Positions 14,520 through 22,952 of a stretch of DNA of 64,000 bases are shown here, one piece after another (position 1 is the first letter of the stretch; every line of letters starts with the position of its first letter). This stretch comes from Chitinophagaceae bacterium IBVUCB2. GTDB taxonomy: Bacteria; Bacteroidota; Bacteroidia; Chitinophagales; Chitinophagaceae. The notes under the pieces are model-generated. The model saw only the letters and a program-made list of their open reading frames with translations. It was not told the origin of the DNA and made no database searches. The DNA is taken from assembly GCA_002127295.1 (NCBI GenBank), contig NFUV01000002.1, forward strand, positions 124,001 through 188,000. The letters are read 5' to 3'. The position numbers were made by a program, and so were the translations under genes.

Positions 14520-15137
14520 ATGGAAATTGTTTCGGCGAAATATATTATCAGCAGCGCAACCTATAAGCAATGTCCGCCTCCCGCCAGTACGGAGTATGCT
14601 TTTATTGGCAGAAGTAATGTGGGCAAGTCCTCCCTGATCAATATGCTTACGGGTAAAACACATCTTGCCAAAACATCCGGCACACCCGGCAAAACACAAT
14701 TGATCAACCATTTTGAAATTGTATCATCCGATAAACGTACCTGGCATATTGTTGATCTTCCAGGTTATGGTTATGCCACCGTATCCCAAAAAGCCCGGAA
14801 TAACTGGAGCAATATGATCGAATCATACATCCGCAAAAGAGAAAACCTCGTTTGTGTATTTGTATTGATTGATAGCCGGCATGAGCCACAAGCTTTGGAT
14901 CTTGAATTTATTAATAAACTGGGGGAGTGGCAGGTGCCTTTTGTATTGGTATTTACCAAAAACGATAAAAATAAACCTGGTGCTACTACCAGAAATGTGG
15001 AAGCCTTTTTAGCGGCTATGGCAGACAGTTGGGAAGAGCCGCCGCCTTATTTTATTACTTCGGCCACCAAAAGAGACGGCAGGAAACAACTGCTCGACTA
15101 TATTGGAGGCCTAAATAGTAGTTTTACAAGGCTTTGA
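14520..15137 (+). CDS. engB: Ribosome biogenesis GTP-binding protein EngB/YsxC
   Basis: 205 residues from ATG 14520. GTPase motifs in order: G1 GRSNVGKSS, G2-type SGTPGKTQ, G3 DLPGYGYA, G4 TKND, G5-like TSATKRDG. Essential small GTPase that helps assemble the large ribosomal subunit. An upstream frame extends the reading frame to 14415, but the family starts at MEIVSAKYI, so the internal ATG is preferred. Divergent from ubiE with 86 bases between. Confidence 0.95.
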   Translation: MEIVSAKYIISSATYKQCPPPASTEYAFIGRSNVGKSSLINMLTGKTHLAKTSGTPGKTQLINHFEIVSSDKRTWHIVDLPGYGYATVSQKARNNWSNMIESYIRKRENLVCVFVLIDSRHEPQALDLEFINKLGEWQVPFVLVFTKNDKNKPGATTRNVEAFLAAMADSWEEPPPYFITSATKRDGRKQLLDYIGGLNSSFTRL

Positions 15138-15210
15138 AAAGAAATCCCTATTTATAGTAGGGGTTTTCTGACAATTATGAACTATTTTGCAGCCTATTAT
15201 ACCTTGTGTT

Positions 15211-15417
15211 ATGAGAAGATTCCTATCCGAAAAAAATATTGTCGTACTTCTTTTTGTGCTGGTCCTCATCACTTTCTCTCTTGCCCAGGAAGATAGTAAG
15301 AAGATGGAGCGAATGTACACAGGTGCCAGTACCAGTACTGCCAGCAGCCTGTTAGTACAGTTCCCGGTTATTGAAAAATCCACTACTACCGACGGCCCCA
15401 CTATAGTAGCAGAATAA
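15211..15417 (+). CDS. Small membrane-anchored or exported protein
   Basis: 68 residues from ATG 15211: basic start, hydrophobic IVVLLFVLVLITFSLAQ, then a Ser/Thr-rich tail ending GPTIVAE. The LAQ could be a signal-peptidase site. No family recognised. Lies between engB and another small membrane protein on the same strand. Confidence 0.5.
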   Translation: MRRFLSEKNIVVLLFVLVLITFSLAQEDSKKMERMYTGASTSTASSLLVQFPVIEKSTTTDGPTIVAE

Positions 15418-15474
15418 AATACCGTATAACGGGTATTTAAATTTTTCACTCCTTTATTAGCTTCGAAAAAAAAC

Positions 15475-15819
15475 ATGAAGGCTATACTATTAGGCATACT
15501 CCTCTGCGCAGGAACTGTTCTTTTTGCTCAACCTGTTGATACTGTTAAAACAGAAATCAACAATTTCGATAGTGATTCAATAGTTGCGGCGCTTAAAAAG
15601 AAAAACGATAGTATGGCAGCGGCAATCTACCAGGCAGATAGCAACCGGCGCAAGCAACAATTCCAGAATAACACGAATTATATTTTAGAACTGCAACAGG
15701 AAAACAGGGACAAGCAACGCAAAGCTGCCATAGTAAGAATTGCTATCGGCGTTGGCTTCTTAGTTATTCTTATTATTGGCTTATTACGCAGAAAAAAGAT
15801 TCAAAGCAAAACAAAATAG
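15475..15819 (+). CDS. Small exported protein with coiled coil and C-terminal membrane helix
   Basis: 114 residues: signal peptide ending VLFAQ, a charged coiled-coil-like middle rich in Gln, Asn and Lys (residues 35-85), then a membrane helix (IAIGVGFLVILIIGLL) and a basic tail RRKKIQSKTK. Probably sits in the inner membrane with the coiled coil in the periplasm. Function unknown. Confidence 0.6.
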   Translation: MKAILLGILLCAGTVLFAQPVDTVKTEINNFDSDSIVAALKKKNDSMAAAIYQADSNRRKQQFQNNTNYILELQQENRDKQRKAAIVRIAIGVGFLVILIIGLLRRKKIQSKTK

Positions 15820-15878
15820 GGGAGAAGAGGTTACCTGCAGGATAAAATCCCACATCAACAAGAAGGGGTCGACAACTT

Positions 15879-16352
15879 TTAATTCACCACTTTATTGGCA
15901 CAGCTGCTGCTTGCAAAAGCTTCAGGTTTGGCTTTAAAGGCAAAGCCCATTCCAAGAATGTAACCCATTGCTTCTTTCAACGCATCGTTACTTTTAAAGT
16001 GTGGATTGGTGTTGATGTCTGCATGTACTTCCATATCCACATCGTAAACAGTAAACAGGTTGCAGAGTTCATACGCAATTTCAATACTTTTTGCTACTTC
16101 CGTCAGCATACGTTCTTTAATAGAAAATTGCTGCCGGGTTTTTTCGTTGTGAATGAACATAAAGCCGCCATGTCCTTCTCTCAGAAAAACAATAACGGTC
16201 GCAAATTCTGTTTCCTGTCCTTTTACTTGTGAATCGGTGCCGATGCAAACTTTCAACCGAAAGCCATTGGCGATTTCCCTTTTGATAGCTGTTTCAACAG
16301 CTTCCATTATCGGACTTTCAATCAGGTCGCCATTAAATTTTCTCCAACGCAT
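15879..16352 (-). CDS. YkuK-like (DUF458) RNase H-fold protein
   Basis: 157 residues. CIGTDSQVKG near residue 36 and ATVIVFLREGHGG are the conserved first strands of the YkuK/DUF458 family, which has an RNase H-like fold; VHADINTNP holds a further acidic residue. The family's enzymatic role is not established. The start codon sits directly after the T-run of the terminator hairpin at 16358-16390. Confidence 0.8.
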   Translation of the reverse strand: MRWRKFNGDLIESPIMEAVETAIKREIANGFRLKVCIGTDSQVKGQETEFATVIVFLREGHGGFMFIHNEKTRQQFSIKERMLTEVAKSIEIAYELCNLFTVYDVDMEVHADINTNPHFKSNDALKEAMGYILGMGFAFKAKPEAFASSSCANKVVN

Positions 16353-16357
16353 ATAAA

Positions 16358-16390
16358 AAAAGGTTTTCCTAAGTTACAGGAAAACCTTTT
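16358..16390 (-). terminator. Strong terminator after the metzincin gene, abutting the next start codon
   Basis: AGGTTTTCCT and AGGAAAACCT form a 10-bp or longer GC-interrupted stem with a 7-base loop (AAGTTAC), extended by A/T pairs. On the minus strand it is followed by TTTTTTT and then ATATG, where ATG is the start of the YkuK-like gene. Confidence 0.8.
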
Positions 16391-16440
16391 ACAAACAATA
16401 GGGGTACGGATTAATGTTCTGTTACCAGAACAAGAAAGAG

Positions 16441-18045
16441 TTATTGGCGAACAAATTTTTCGACCCACTGTTCAGCATCATTGCTAAAACGAATGAAGTA
16501 CATACCACCAGCATGCATACCCGGTGCACTAATAGTATTATAGCCGTTTTGTATCTGGCCTTTGGTTATTGTTTTGCCATTTAAGTCATAGATAAAGTAA
16601 TTATAAACACCCTGGCTTGTTACTCCAACGCTGTTAGTATTAACCATTGTACTAACCAGTTTTGGACGTGGGTCTGAACCCGCAGGACGAATCGTTACTA
16701 CTTTAGAATAATAATGTTCTGCATTATCAAATGTTACATGCAAACGGTATTGCGCAGTTGAAGAAAAATTAGGCCGGTAGATATATGAACGGTCTGCATT
16801 TGCAGGCTGCGTTACCTGCACAAAGTTTCTGCCATCAGTAGAAACTTCAAGTATCTGCTCAACTACCTGCTCATCTGCATCGATCAGCCATGTTAACTTA
16901 TGACGATCACTTACTAATTCACCATTTAATTCAAGCTTTCTTAACGGAAGCGTAGTATTATTAGTAAAGTTGCCTTGCAATGCATAAGAACCCAGGCTTG
17001 CATAGTTTGGTGCATACACATTACCTTTTCCTTCAACCCTCAGGTAATAAGTGCCGGGATTTAGCATGGTATCTACAACAGAGTTCAATAATGTGCCGGG
17101 ATTATAGATACTTAATTGTGTTTGGGAACTATTGAATAAGGTGATCTGCAAATCAAGATTTGACCCTGCATTTCCTGTTCCTACATTATAAGGTATGGCA
17201 GTTAGCTGGAAGCGACCAAAAGCAGGTTGGGTAAATTTGATGAGATCCTGATCAGTATTACGTTCTACCACACCATTTACTGTAAACTGGTTTGACACAA
17301 ATGGAATATTATTCGCCTGGTTAAAAGTGGCCGAGTAATCATCTGTGCGATAGGAAAAGCCGTTGGTGGTTGTTAATACATCCAAATCGCTTTGATAGTT
17401 GGTACAACCAAACGAGTTGGGTCCATTATTCCAGAGTGTAAGGTTTTGATAATATCCAACTCCCATTATGGGGGCCCAGCCTATTTCGCCAGAACCTGTT
17501 CCATAATTATAGTCAGAAATTTTATTACAACTTGCATCGTAGGTTGATTGGTGATACAAGCCTAATGTATGTCCTGCTTCATGGGCTGCTGCTTCTGAAA
17601 TATTCTTTACATTATTATTTAGAAGGTTAGTAAATACAAAACAAGGTGTATCATCACCCCAGATGTATGAGCCTACAAAAGCTACACCACCGGCACCATT
17701 TCCATACCAACTATTGGAGGTGGTTAACAAAACTCTCATTCTCCTGTTAGCGGGAGCTGCCAGGTATTTGGTAGAGTCGGTAGTTACATTAATATTGAAT
17801 GGCCGGTAATCTTCGGCTACTCTGTTAAATACAGTGGTGATTTGAGTATTGTCAAGCCCGGTTGGAGCGCAAACAATAGGACCTGCATAATTCCAACTGG
17901 TGCCAGTTACAGTATGGCCATCAAAGTCTAAGAATAATACAGCTGATGCACTTGGGTGGCTGCTATATATAGGCACCTGTGCGGTTGTGGTCAGGGTACT
18001 GATCAATGCCAGTATCATAAGACCGGATTTTAAAAATAGTTTCAT
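16441..18045 (-). CDS. T9SS-exported metzincin-type metalloprotease
   Basis: 534 residues. Signal peptide (to about residue 22, ending TTAQ). Zinc motif HEAGHTLGLYH at 155-165 (HExxHxxGxxH, metzincin type), with a candidate Met-turn PIMGVGYY downstream. Residues about 245-350 look like a bacterial pre-peptidase C-terminal (PPC) beta domain. Residues about 460-534 are a T9SS type A sorting domain (YNYFIYDLNGKTITKGQI and the end FIRFSNDAEQWVEKFV). It would be secreted or attached to the cell surface through the type IX system, matching porT nearby. Substrate unknown. Confidence 0.85.
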   Translation of the reverse strand: MKLFLKSGLMILALISTLTTTAQVPIYSSHPSASAVLFLDFDGHTVTGTSWNYAGPIVCAPTGLDNTQITTVFNRVAEDYRPFNINVTTDSTKYLAAPANRRMRVLLTTSNSWYGNGAGGVAFVGSYIWGDDTPCFVFTNLLNNNVKNISEAAAHEAGHTLGLYHQSTYDASCNKISDYNYGTGSGEIGWAPIMGVGYYQNLTLWNNGPNSFGCTNYQSDLDVLTTTNGFSYRTDDYSATFNQANNIPFVSNQFTVNGVVERNTDQDLIKFTQPAFGRFQLTAIPYNVGTGNAGSNLDLQITLFNSSQTQLSIYNPGTLLNSVVDTMLNPGTYYLRVEGKGNVYAPNYASLGSYALQGNFTNNTTLPLRKLELNGELVSDRHKLTWLIDADEQVVEQILEVSTDGRNFVQVTQPANADRSYIYRPNFSSTAQYRLHVTFDNAEHYYSKVVTIRPAGSDPRPKLVSTMVNTNSVGVTSQGVYNYFIYDLNGKTITKGQIQNGYNTISAPGMHAGGMYFIRFSNDAEQWVEKFVRQ

Positions 18046-18137
18046 AACAAGGAGGATTTTAGGATTTTCAATAGGTACAAAAACGGGACACGGATGTAAA
18101 AACGGGTCAGTTTAAAAACTTAGCCATAGAAAAAGGT

Positions 18138-18614
18138 TTATTCATTAATAAGTTCGTGGTAGTTCTTCTTAACGAGAACAAACTGACCATTTTGATTTTG
18201 CAACTCATACAAGTCGCCATGCTGAAAGCTGATAATTCTGCCAACATAGGAAACAACTCCTTCCGGGCTGGTAGTACGGGAAATAGTAAGTTGTGCGCCA
18301 TTAAAATTGCTGGAACGAACAACTACACTCTTAATAGAGTTTCCGTATTTACTTGCAGAAGAAACCACATCACCATCAAACTTAATATTGGCAGCAGCAG
18401 ACAGCCCTATACTGGCTTTGCTTCCAACTTCCGAAGAAAGTAATGTGTTAAGCTCAACAATGTTTACTGGAATCGTTTTCGGCAGGTTGTCGAAAAGTCT
18501 GGGTTTGTTGTAGTCTGGTTCTGTTACAGGCGGCTTGTCATTTTTTTGCGCTGATGAACTCAGGTACAAGAACATGGTACTAATGCATAGTACGGCGGTA
18601 CGAAGGTTTTTCAT
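18138..18614 (-). CDS. Exported protein of unknown function
   Basis: 158 residues from the ATG at 18614; an in-frame ATG seven codons upstream exists. Signal peptide MKNLRTAVLCISTMFLYLSSSAQ, then KNDKPPVTEP and a mixed beta-type body ending YHELINE. No family recognised. A gap of 92 bases separates it from the protease, so co-transcription is possible. The 199 bases upstream hold a small hairpin (CAACA/TGTTG near 18726-18741) and no gene. Confidence 0.6.
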   Translation of the reverse strand: MKNLRTAVLCISTMFLYLSSSAQKNDKPPVTEPDYNKPRLFDNLPKTIPVNIVELNTLLSSEVGSKASIGLSAAANIKFDGDVVSSASKYGNSIKSVVVRSSNFNGAQLTISRTTSPEGVVSYVGRIISFQHGDLYELQNQNGQFVLVKKNYHELINE

Positions 18615-18813
18615 TTTAACTTGTTTTAAAGTCAATAGGATATTGTTCAGCAGTTAGGATTTTGCAACTGCAGTAGTCAGTGGGGTACGGTAATGCAAGA
18701 TTTGTGAAAATTTTTTAATGGTGCAACAAAACGGTTGTTGAATCAATAAAGATTGAGTGCTAGTACCCGGAGGCAATCGTAAAACTTCGAACAAGTGTTT
18801 GGTTATCTACGAC

Positions 18814-19179
18814 CTAATACTGGTTTGTACTTAGCATTACAAGTGTACAAGCTTCTAAGGGTTTTATACCTTTTGCTATAGCGAGTTGTGCTAATTCTTC
18901 ATTCTCTGCACCTGGGTTAAAGATGATGCGCTTAGGATTTAAGGAGAGAATGTAATCATAGTATTCCTGCTGGTGGGTGGGATTCAAATAAAGAGTGATG
19001 GTATCAATATTATCGAACGGTTGTTTTTCTTTTTCAATAACTACGTCATCTACCTGCGCATATTTTCTCCCCACTGCTACTACGGGATGGCCGTATTTTC
19101 GCAGTCGTTGTATAGCAAGGTTGCTATAACGGGAAGGATTGTCGGATGCGCCAAGTACCAGGGTTTTTTTTGTAGTCAT
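18814..19179 (-). CDS. CoA-binding protein (YccU-like, CoA_binding_2)
   Basis: 121 residues, a single Rossmann-like domain: TLVLGASDNPSRYSNLAIQRL at the start, YGHPVVAVGRK, and FNPGAENEELAQLA in the second half. These are typical of the short CoA_binding_2 proteins related to succinyl-CoA synthetase alpha. They bind CoA; their role is not settled. Length is usual for the family. Confidence 0.88.
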   Translation of the reverse strand: MTTKKTLVLGASDNPSRYSNLAIQRLRKYGHPVVAVGRKYAQVDDVVIEKEKQPFDNIDTITLYLNPTHQQEYYDYILSLNPKRIIFNPGAENEELAQLAIAKGIKPLEACTLVMLSTNQY

Positions 19180-19199
19180 ACTGTAAAGCTAAGATGTTT

Positions 19200-19568
19200 T
19201 TATTTTAATGATAGTTGTTCTCTTTCTTTTAGTTCTTGCAGTTCCATATAACAGATATGCGTATAGATAATAGCCAGTAATGGTGAACCCACTAGCAAAA
19301 CAAATAAAATTAAAAGAAAGGGAGTAAATACCTGGCCCAACAATACAAAGGACAATATGATTGCTACCGTATAAATATATACCTTCCTTGCGCCTCGGTT
19401 TTTCATAAACCAGCCTGTAATGCCATGCACCATCATGCTGATTATTTGCCAACCACCTATAATAAAGTAAGCGTAAAACAGAAACTCAATATTTGCCAGG
19501 CATATAATAGCACAACAGGATACCAGTATAATATTTATCCATACATCAACCAGTTTAAACGTTTTCAT
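19200..19568 (-). CDS. Small four-helix membrane protein
   Basis: 122 residues with four hydrophobic segments (about 8-28, 30-52, 65-85, 85-105) and a charged tail LQELKEREQLSLK. It resembles the protein at 19642-20031 in starting MK-F-K-x-V/I-D-V, so the two are probably distant paralogs. Downstream of the GbsR-type regulator and likely in its operon. Confidence 0.6.
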   Translation of the reverse strand: MKTFKLVDVWINIILVSCCAIICLANIEFLFYAYFIIGGWQIISMMVHGITGWFMKNRGARKVYIYTVAIILSFVLLGQVFTPFLLILFVLLVGSPLLAIIYTHICYMELQELKEREQLSLK

Positions 19569-19641
19569 ATATTATGTTTTGTAGTTTCAGAAAAAAATGA
19601 AAGTACATTGTCAAATAAAAGCCGGGGTTACCGGCCATAGC

Positions 19642-20031
19642 TTATGAAGCTTTTTTCAATCTTCGCCACTCCACCCAACTGATGATAAAATAAAATATAA
19701 CAAAGGCAAGAGCTACCGCACTCGTATAAACGATAGCTCCTAATCCATAATATTGATTGTTGCTATTAGCCGGCTTTTCTAAATTAAAGATGATTATAAG
19801 TGCAACAATAACCAGCAGAGTGCCAATATGGTGTACTTTTCTCCACGATAATTTTTTCCATTCTACCTGTATGAATAAATGAATCAGTATACTAACGGTT
19901 TGAACAATGCCCAGTGCAACCAAATAGTTTGGACTACTTAAAGTTTCTTCATTATTGATAAACAAACCGCTGAGAACGATAAGAATTAAACCGGTCTGTA
20001 AAAAAACGTCTATGCCTTTGAAAACTTTCAT
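19642..20031 (-). CDS. Small four-helix membrane protein
   Basis: 129 residues with four membrane helices and a basic end (WVEWRRLKKAS). Starts 5 bases after the stop of the regulator at 20037, so translation is probably coupled. A regulator followed by small membrane proteins suggests a stress- or membrane-linked unit, but no function can be assigned. Confidence 0.62.
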   Translation of the reverse strand: MKVFKGIDVFLQTGLILIVLSGLFINNEETLSSPNYLVALGIVQTVSILIHLFIQVEWKKLSWRKVHHIGTLLVIVALIIIFNLEKPANSNNQYYGLGAIVYTSAVALAFVIFYFIISWVEWRRLKKAS

Positions 20032-20036
20032 GTCTG

Positions 20037-20543
20037 TTATTTAAACATTTTCATCAACGAACTTACAAACCAACTTTCTTCCGCTTTAATCATGGTGTCT
20101 AATGTTTTATCCGCTTGCTTGCCCAACTTTTTTATACTGCTTACTGTATCTACAAATGTCTTTACATGTTTATCTCTTTTATCACCTTCCACGGCCTCCA
20201 GTTTGTCAAGCAATTGAAGCATGGGCTCTAGCTCTCGTTTCTTTCTTTCTTTTACGATCTGCTTTACCACTTTCCAGATATCTTTTTCGGCGGTAAAGTA
20301 TTCTTTACGTTCGCCGGAAAGTAATACTCTTTCTACCAGGCCCCAGTTGATCAACTCCCGGATGTTCATATTGGTATTGCCACGGCTGATGTTGAGTTCT
20401 TCCATCATATCATCCTGCGTTAAAGGGTCAGGACTTATTAAAAGAAGAGCATGGATTTGTGCCATCGTACGGTTAATCCCCCAATGGGTTCCAAATGCAC
20501 CCCAACTACTGATAAAATGCTGTTTTGCTTCGGTAAGTTTCAT
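20037..20543 (-). CDS. GbsR/MarR family transcriptional regulator
   Basis: 168 residues. Winged-helix DNA-binding domain: AQIHALLLISPDPLTQDDMM, LNISRGNTNMNIREL (recognition helix) and the wing GLVERVLLSGERKEYFTAEKD. The remainder is a helical dimerisation part. The N-terminal SWGAFGTHWGINRTMA is characteristic of the GbsR branch. Its promoter carries a perfect 22-base palindrome, so it probably represses itself and the two membrane proteins that follow. Confidence 0.88.
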   Translation of the reverse strand: MKLTEAKQHFISSWGAFGTHWGINRTMAQIHALLLISPDPLTQDDMMEELNISRGNTNMNIRELINWGLVERVLLSGERKEYFTAEKDIWKVVKQIVKERKKRELEPMLQLLDKLEAVEGDKRDKHVKTFVDTVSSIKKLGKQADKTLDTMIKAEESWFVSSLMKMFK

Positions 20544-20547
20544 AGAG

Positions 20548-20578
20548 CAAAGCTACATTCCTGTTTCCGAATTTTCAA
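20548..20578 (-). promoter_or_regulatory. Promoter of the GbsR-type regulator operon
   Basis: On the minus strand TTG at 20578-20576, a 20-base spacer, then TAGCTTTG at 20555-20548, a full TAnnTTTG match, 4 bases before the start codon. The TTG lies inside the palindrome at 20571-20592. Confidence 0.55.
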
Positions 20579-20592
20579 TAATTATTGAAAAT
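20571..20592. promoter_or_regulatory. Perfect 22-base palindromic operator
   Basis: Half site ATTTTCAATAA followed by its exact reverse complement. It covers the -33 element of the regulator promoter, so binding there would block transcription. The natural ligand is the adjacent GbsR/MarR protein, as such regulators usually bind palindromes in their own promoters. Confidence 0.65.
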
Positions 20593-20701
20593 ATATTTTA
20601 CTGTAGATTTTAACAGTTGCAGGTTTGTGCCGCCATAATATTATGGAGGAAAATATATATTAATTTAAAAAGGTAAATGCTATCAATAAGTAACTTGCTG
20701 T

Positions 20702-22546
20702 ATGAAGAATTTCCTCCTGCTGGTATTGTTTGCTTTCAGCAGCACTGCCTATGCGCAGATAAAGCCATTTCGCTTTGCTTTTATTTCTGATACACATATC
20801 GGTTCACCAAATGGTGCAGCCGAAGAAGACCTTCGCCGTACCGTTAAAGATATCAATGCAATGGATGATATTGCCTTTGTTGTTCTAACCGGCGATATAA
20901 CCGAGTTAGGAACCAATGAAGAAATAAAACTGGCGAAACAGATCCTTGATAGTCTCGATGTGCCCTGGCATATTATTCCGGGTAACCATGATACGGGTTG
21001 GAGTGAAAGCGGCGGTGTAATGTTTAGTACTGTTTTTGGTTATGATAAATTCAGCTTTGAGCATAATGGTATTCGTTTTTTAGGTTGTGCATCCGGGCCT
21101 TATGTAAGAATGAGTGATGGACATGTACCCAGAGATGCCGTAAACTGGCTGGATGCTGAATTAAAAAAAGTAAAACCTGGGCAACCGGTTATTTTTTTGA
21201 ATCATTACCCAATGGATAATGGATTAGATAATTGGTATGAAATAACAGACCGGCTGAAAAATCATAATACATGGGCTGTTCTGTGCGGTCATGGCCATGC
21301 AAACAAAGCAATGAATTTTGAAGATATACCCGGCGTAATGGGTCGATCAAATTTGCGGGCTAAAGCAGTAATAGGTGGCTATAATCTGGTTGATGTTCGG
21401 GAAGACTCAATTGTTTTTTCCGAAAGAAGACCCGGAACTGAGACACTGAAATCATGGACAGCCTTAAAAATCGAAACAAAAAATTATGATGTAAATAAAA
21501 AGTTCGCAAGACCCGATTATTCCATCAATCAACAATACAATAAAACAGTTGCGGCATGGACGTATTCTTCAGAAGCTAATATTATTTCTACACCTGCAGT
21601 GGCTGCTGATAAAGTATTTGTTGGAAACCAGAATGGAGTAATGACTTGTTTTGCTTTGAAGGATGGAAAAGTAATTTGGAAATATAAAACCGGCGGTGCT
21701 ATTTTTTCTTCGCCTGCCCTTTCAAAAGGATTAGTTGTATTTGGTTCTGGCGATGGTTTTGTAAATGCACTCGATATAAAAAATGGCAAACTAAAATGGC
21801 AATACAAAGCTGGTGCAGCAGTACTAGGTTCGCCACTTATTCAGGGCGATACTGTTTTTATTGGCGGCAGTGATGATTCGTTTGTTGCCTTAAATGGTAA
21901 TAATGGAAAACTTATCTGGAAGTTTAGTGGGTTGGACGGTCCTGTTGTAAGCACTCCGCTACTATACGATAACAAAATAATTTTCGGTGCCTGGGATCGA
22001 AATCTTTATTCACTAAATAGTGGAACAGGAGAGTTGTTGTGGAAATGGAATAATGGTTCCTCTATCCGAAATTTTTCCCCTGCATCTTGTATACCTGTAG
22101 CAGTTGACGGAGTTGTATACGTAGCGGCCCCTGACCGTTATATTTCAGCTATAGATGCAGCAACAGGTAAGACATTATGGAGAAATAATGATGCAACGAT
22201 TCGGGAGTCAATTGGTATTTCAGCCAATGGCAAATGGATATATGGTAAAACAATGCAGGATACGATTGTTGCCTATAACAGTAGCCGTGAAAAGCAATCA
22301 ACTGCGTGGAGAATGCATTGCGGCTTTGGTTACGAACATGTGCCTTCTATGCTGATAGAAAAAGAGGGATTAGTTTTCTTTGGAACCAAAAGCGGTGTGG
22401 TTTATTGTATCGATCCGGCAATTCAAAAAATAGTATGGGCACATAAAATCGATAACTCTATGGTAAATACCGTACGGGTTGTAGACAAGAATTCATTATT
22501 GGTAACAGCGATGGACGGAAAACTTGTACTACTACAAGGTCTCTAG
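20702..22546 (+). CDS. Exported metallophosphoesterase fused to PQQ-like beta-propeller
   Basis: 614 residues. Signal peptide (ending AYAQ). Residues about 24-260 are a calcineurin-like phosphoesterase with all metal motifs: DTH at 30-32, GDIT, GNHD, NHYPM and CGHGHANK. Residues about 290-614 are a run of PQQ/WD-like propeller blades, each with a version of LKDGKVIWKYKTGG (for example NGKLKWQYKAGAA and TGELLWKWNN). The nuclease-like or phosphatase activity would act in the periplasm or at the surface; the propeller may bind substrate or partners. Stand-alone gene. Confidence 0.88.
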   Translation: MKNFLLLVLFAFSSTAYAQIKPFRFAFISDTHIGSPNGAAEEDLRRTVKDINAMDDIAFVVLTGDITELGTNEEIKLAKQILDSLDVPWHIIPGNHDTGWSESGGVMFSTVFGYDKFSFEHNGIRFLGCASGPYVRMSDGHVPRDAVNWLDAELKKVKPGQPVIFLNHYPMDNGLDNWYEITDRLKNHNTWAVLCGHGHANKAMNFEDIPGVMGRSNLRAKAVIGGYNLVDVREDSIVFSERRPGTETLKSWTALKIETKNYDVNKKFARPDYSINQQYNKTVAAWTYSSEANIISTPAVAADKVFVGNQNGVMTCFALKDGKVIWKYKTGGAIFSSPALSKGLVVFGSGDGFVNALDIKNGKLKWQYKAGAAVLGSPLIQGDTVFIGGSDDSFVALNGNNGKLIWKFSGLDGPVVSTPLLYDNKIIFGAWDRNLYSLNSGTGELLWKWNNGSSIRNFSPASCIPVAVDGVVYVAAPDRYISAIDAATGKTLWRNNDATIRESIGISANGKWIYGKTMQDTIVAYNSSREKQSTAWRMHCGFGYEHVPSMLIEKEGLVFFGTKSGVVYCIDPAIQKIVWAHKIDNSMVNTVRVVDKNSLLVTAMDGKLVLLQGL

Positions 22547-22547
22547 C

Positions 22548-22787
22548 CTAAAATAAATCTTGTTGTTCTTTACCACCGCTATGTTTTGAAGAAGGTGATT
22601 TTTTCCCCGTATATGTATTTAGAATTGAGAGGATGCTCAATACTCCAATGATAAGGCCGACCCGCATGAATAAGCCACTATTGGAAGCGTCTAAAAATTT
22701 AAGGATAATACCAAACATAAGAAAACTGATAGCAGTAACTCCAAAAAAAATGCTCCATGAAAATTTCAGCATCTCTTTTTCTTCCAT
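22548..22787 (-). CDS. Small two-helix membrane protein
   Basis: 79 residues: acidic start MEEKEML, two membrane helices (about 8-28 and 40-58), then a soluble Ser/Lys/Gly-rich tail. Converges on the phosphoesterase gene with one base between stop codons. No family recognised. Confidence 0.55.
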   Translation of the reverse strand: MEEKEMLKFSWSIFFGVTAISFLMFGIILKFLDASNSGLFMRVGLIIGVLSILSILNTYTGKKSPSSKHSGGKEQQDLF

Positions 22788-22903
22788 AATAGTGGTTTTG
22801 TTTTTATAGTACCGGGAAAAGAGCCAGCTGTTATCTGTAACAATTAATTCCGGGTTGCTAGACAGCGCAATAATATTGCCATAGTAATTTTTTGGAGATA
22901 AAA

Positions 22904-22925
22904 AAAGCTACCCACAGGTAGCTTT
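22904..22925 (-). terminator. Terminator after pyruvate dehydrogenase E2
   Basis: AAAGCTACC and GGTAGCTTT, a 9-bp stem with a CACA loop, followed on the minus strand by a T-run. It stands 28 bases after the E2 stop. Confidence 0.75.
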
Positions 22926-22952
22926 ACTATATATTATTATGTAAAAATACTT

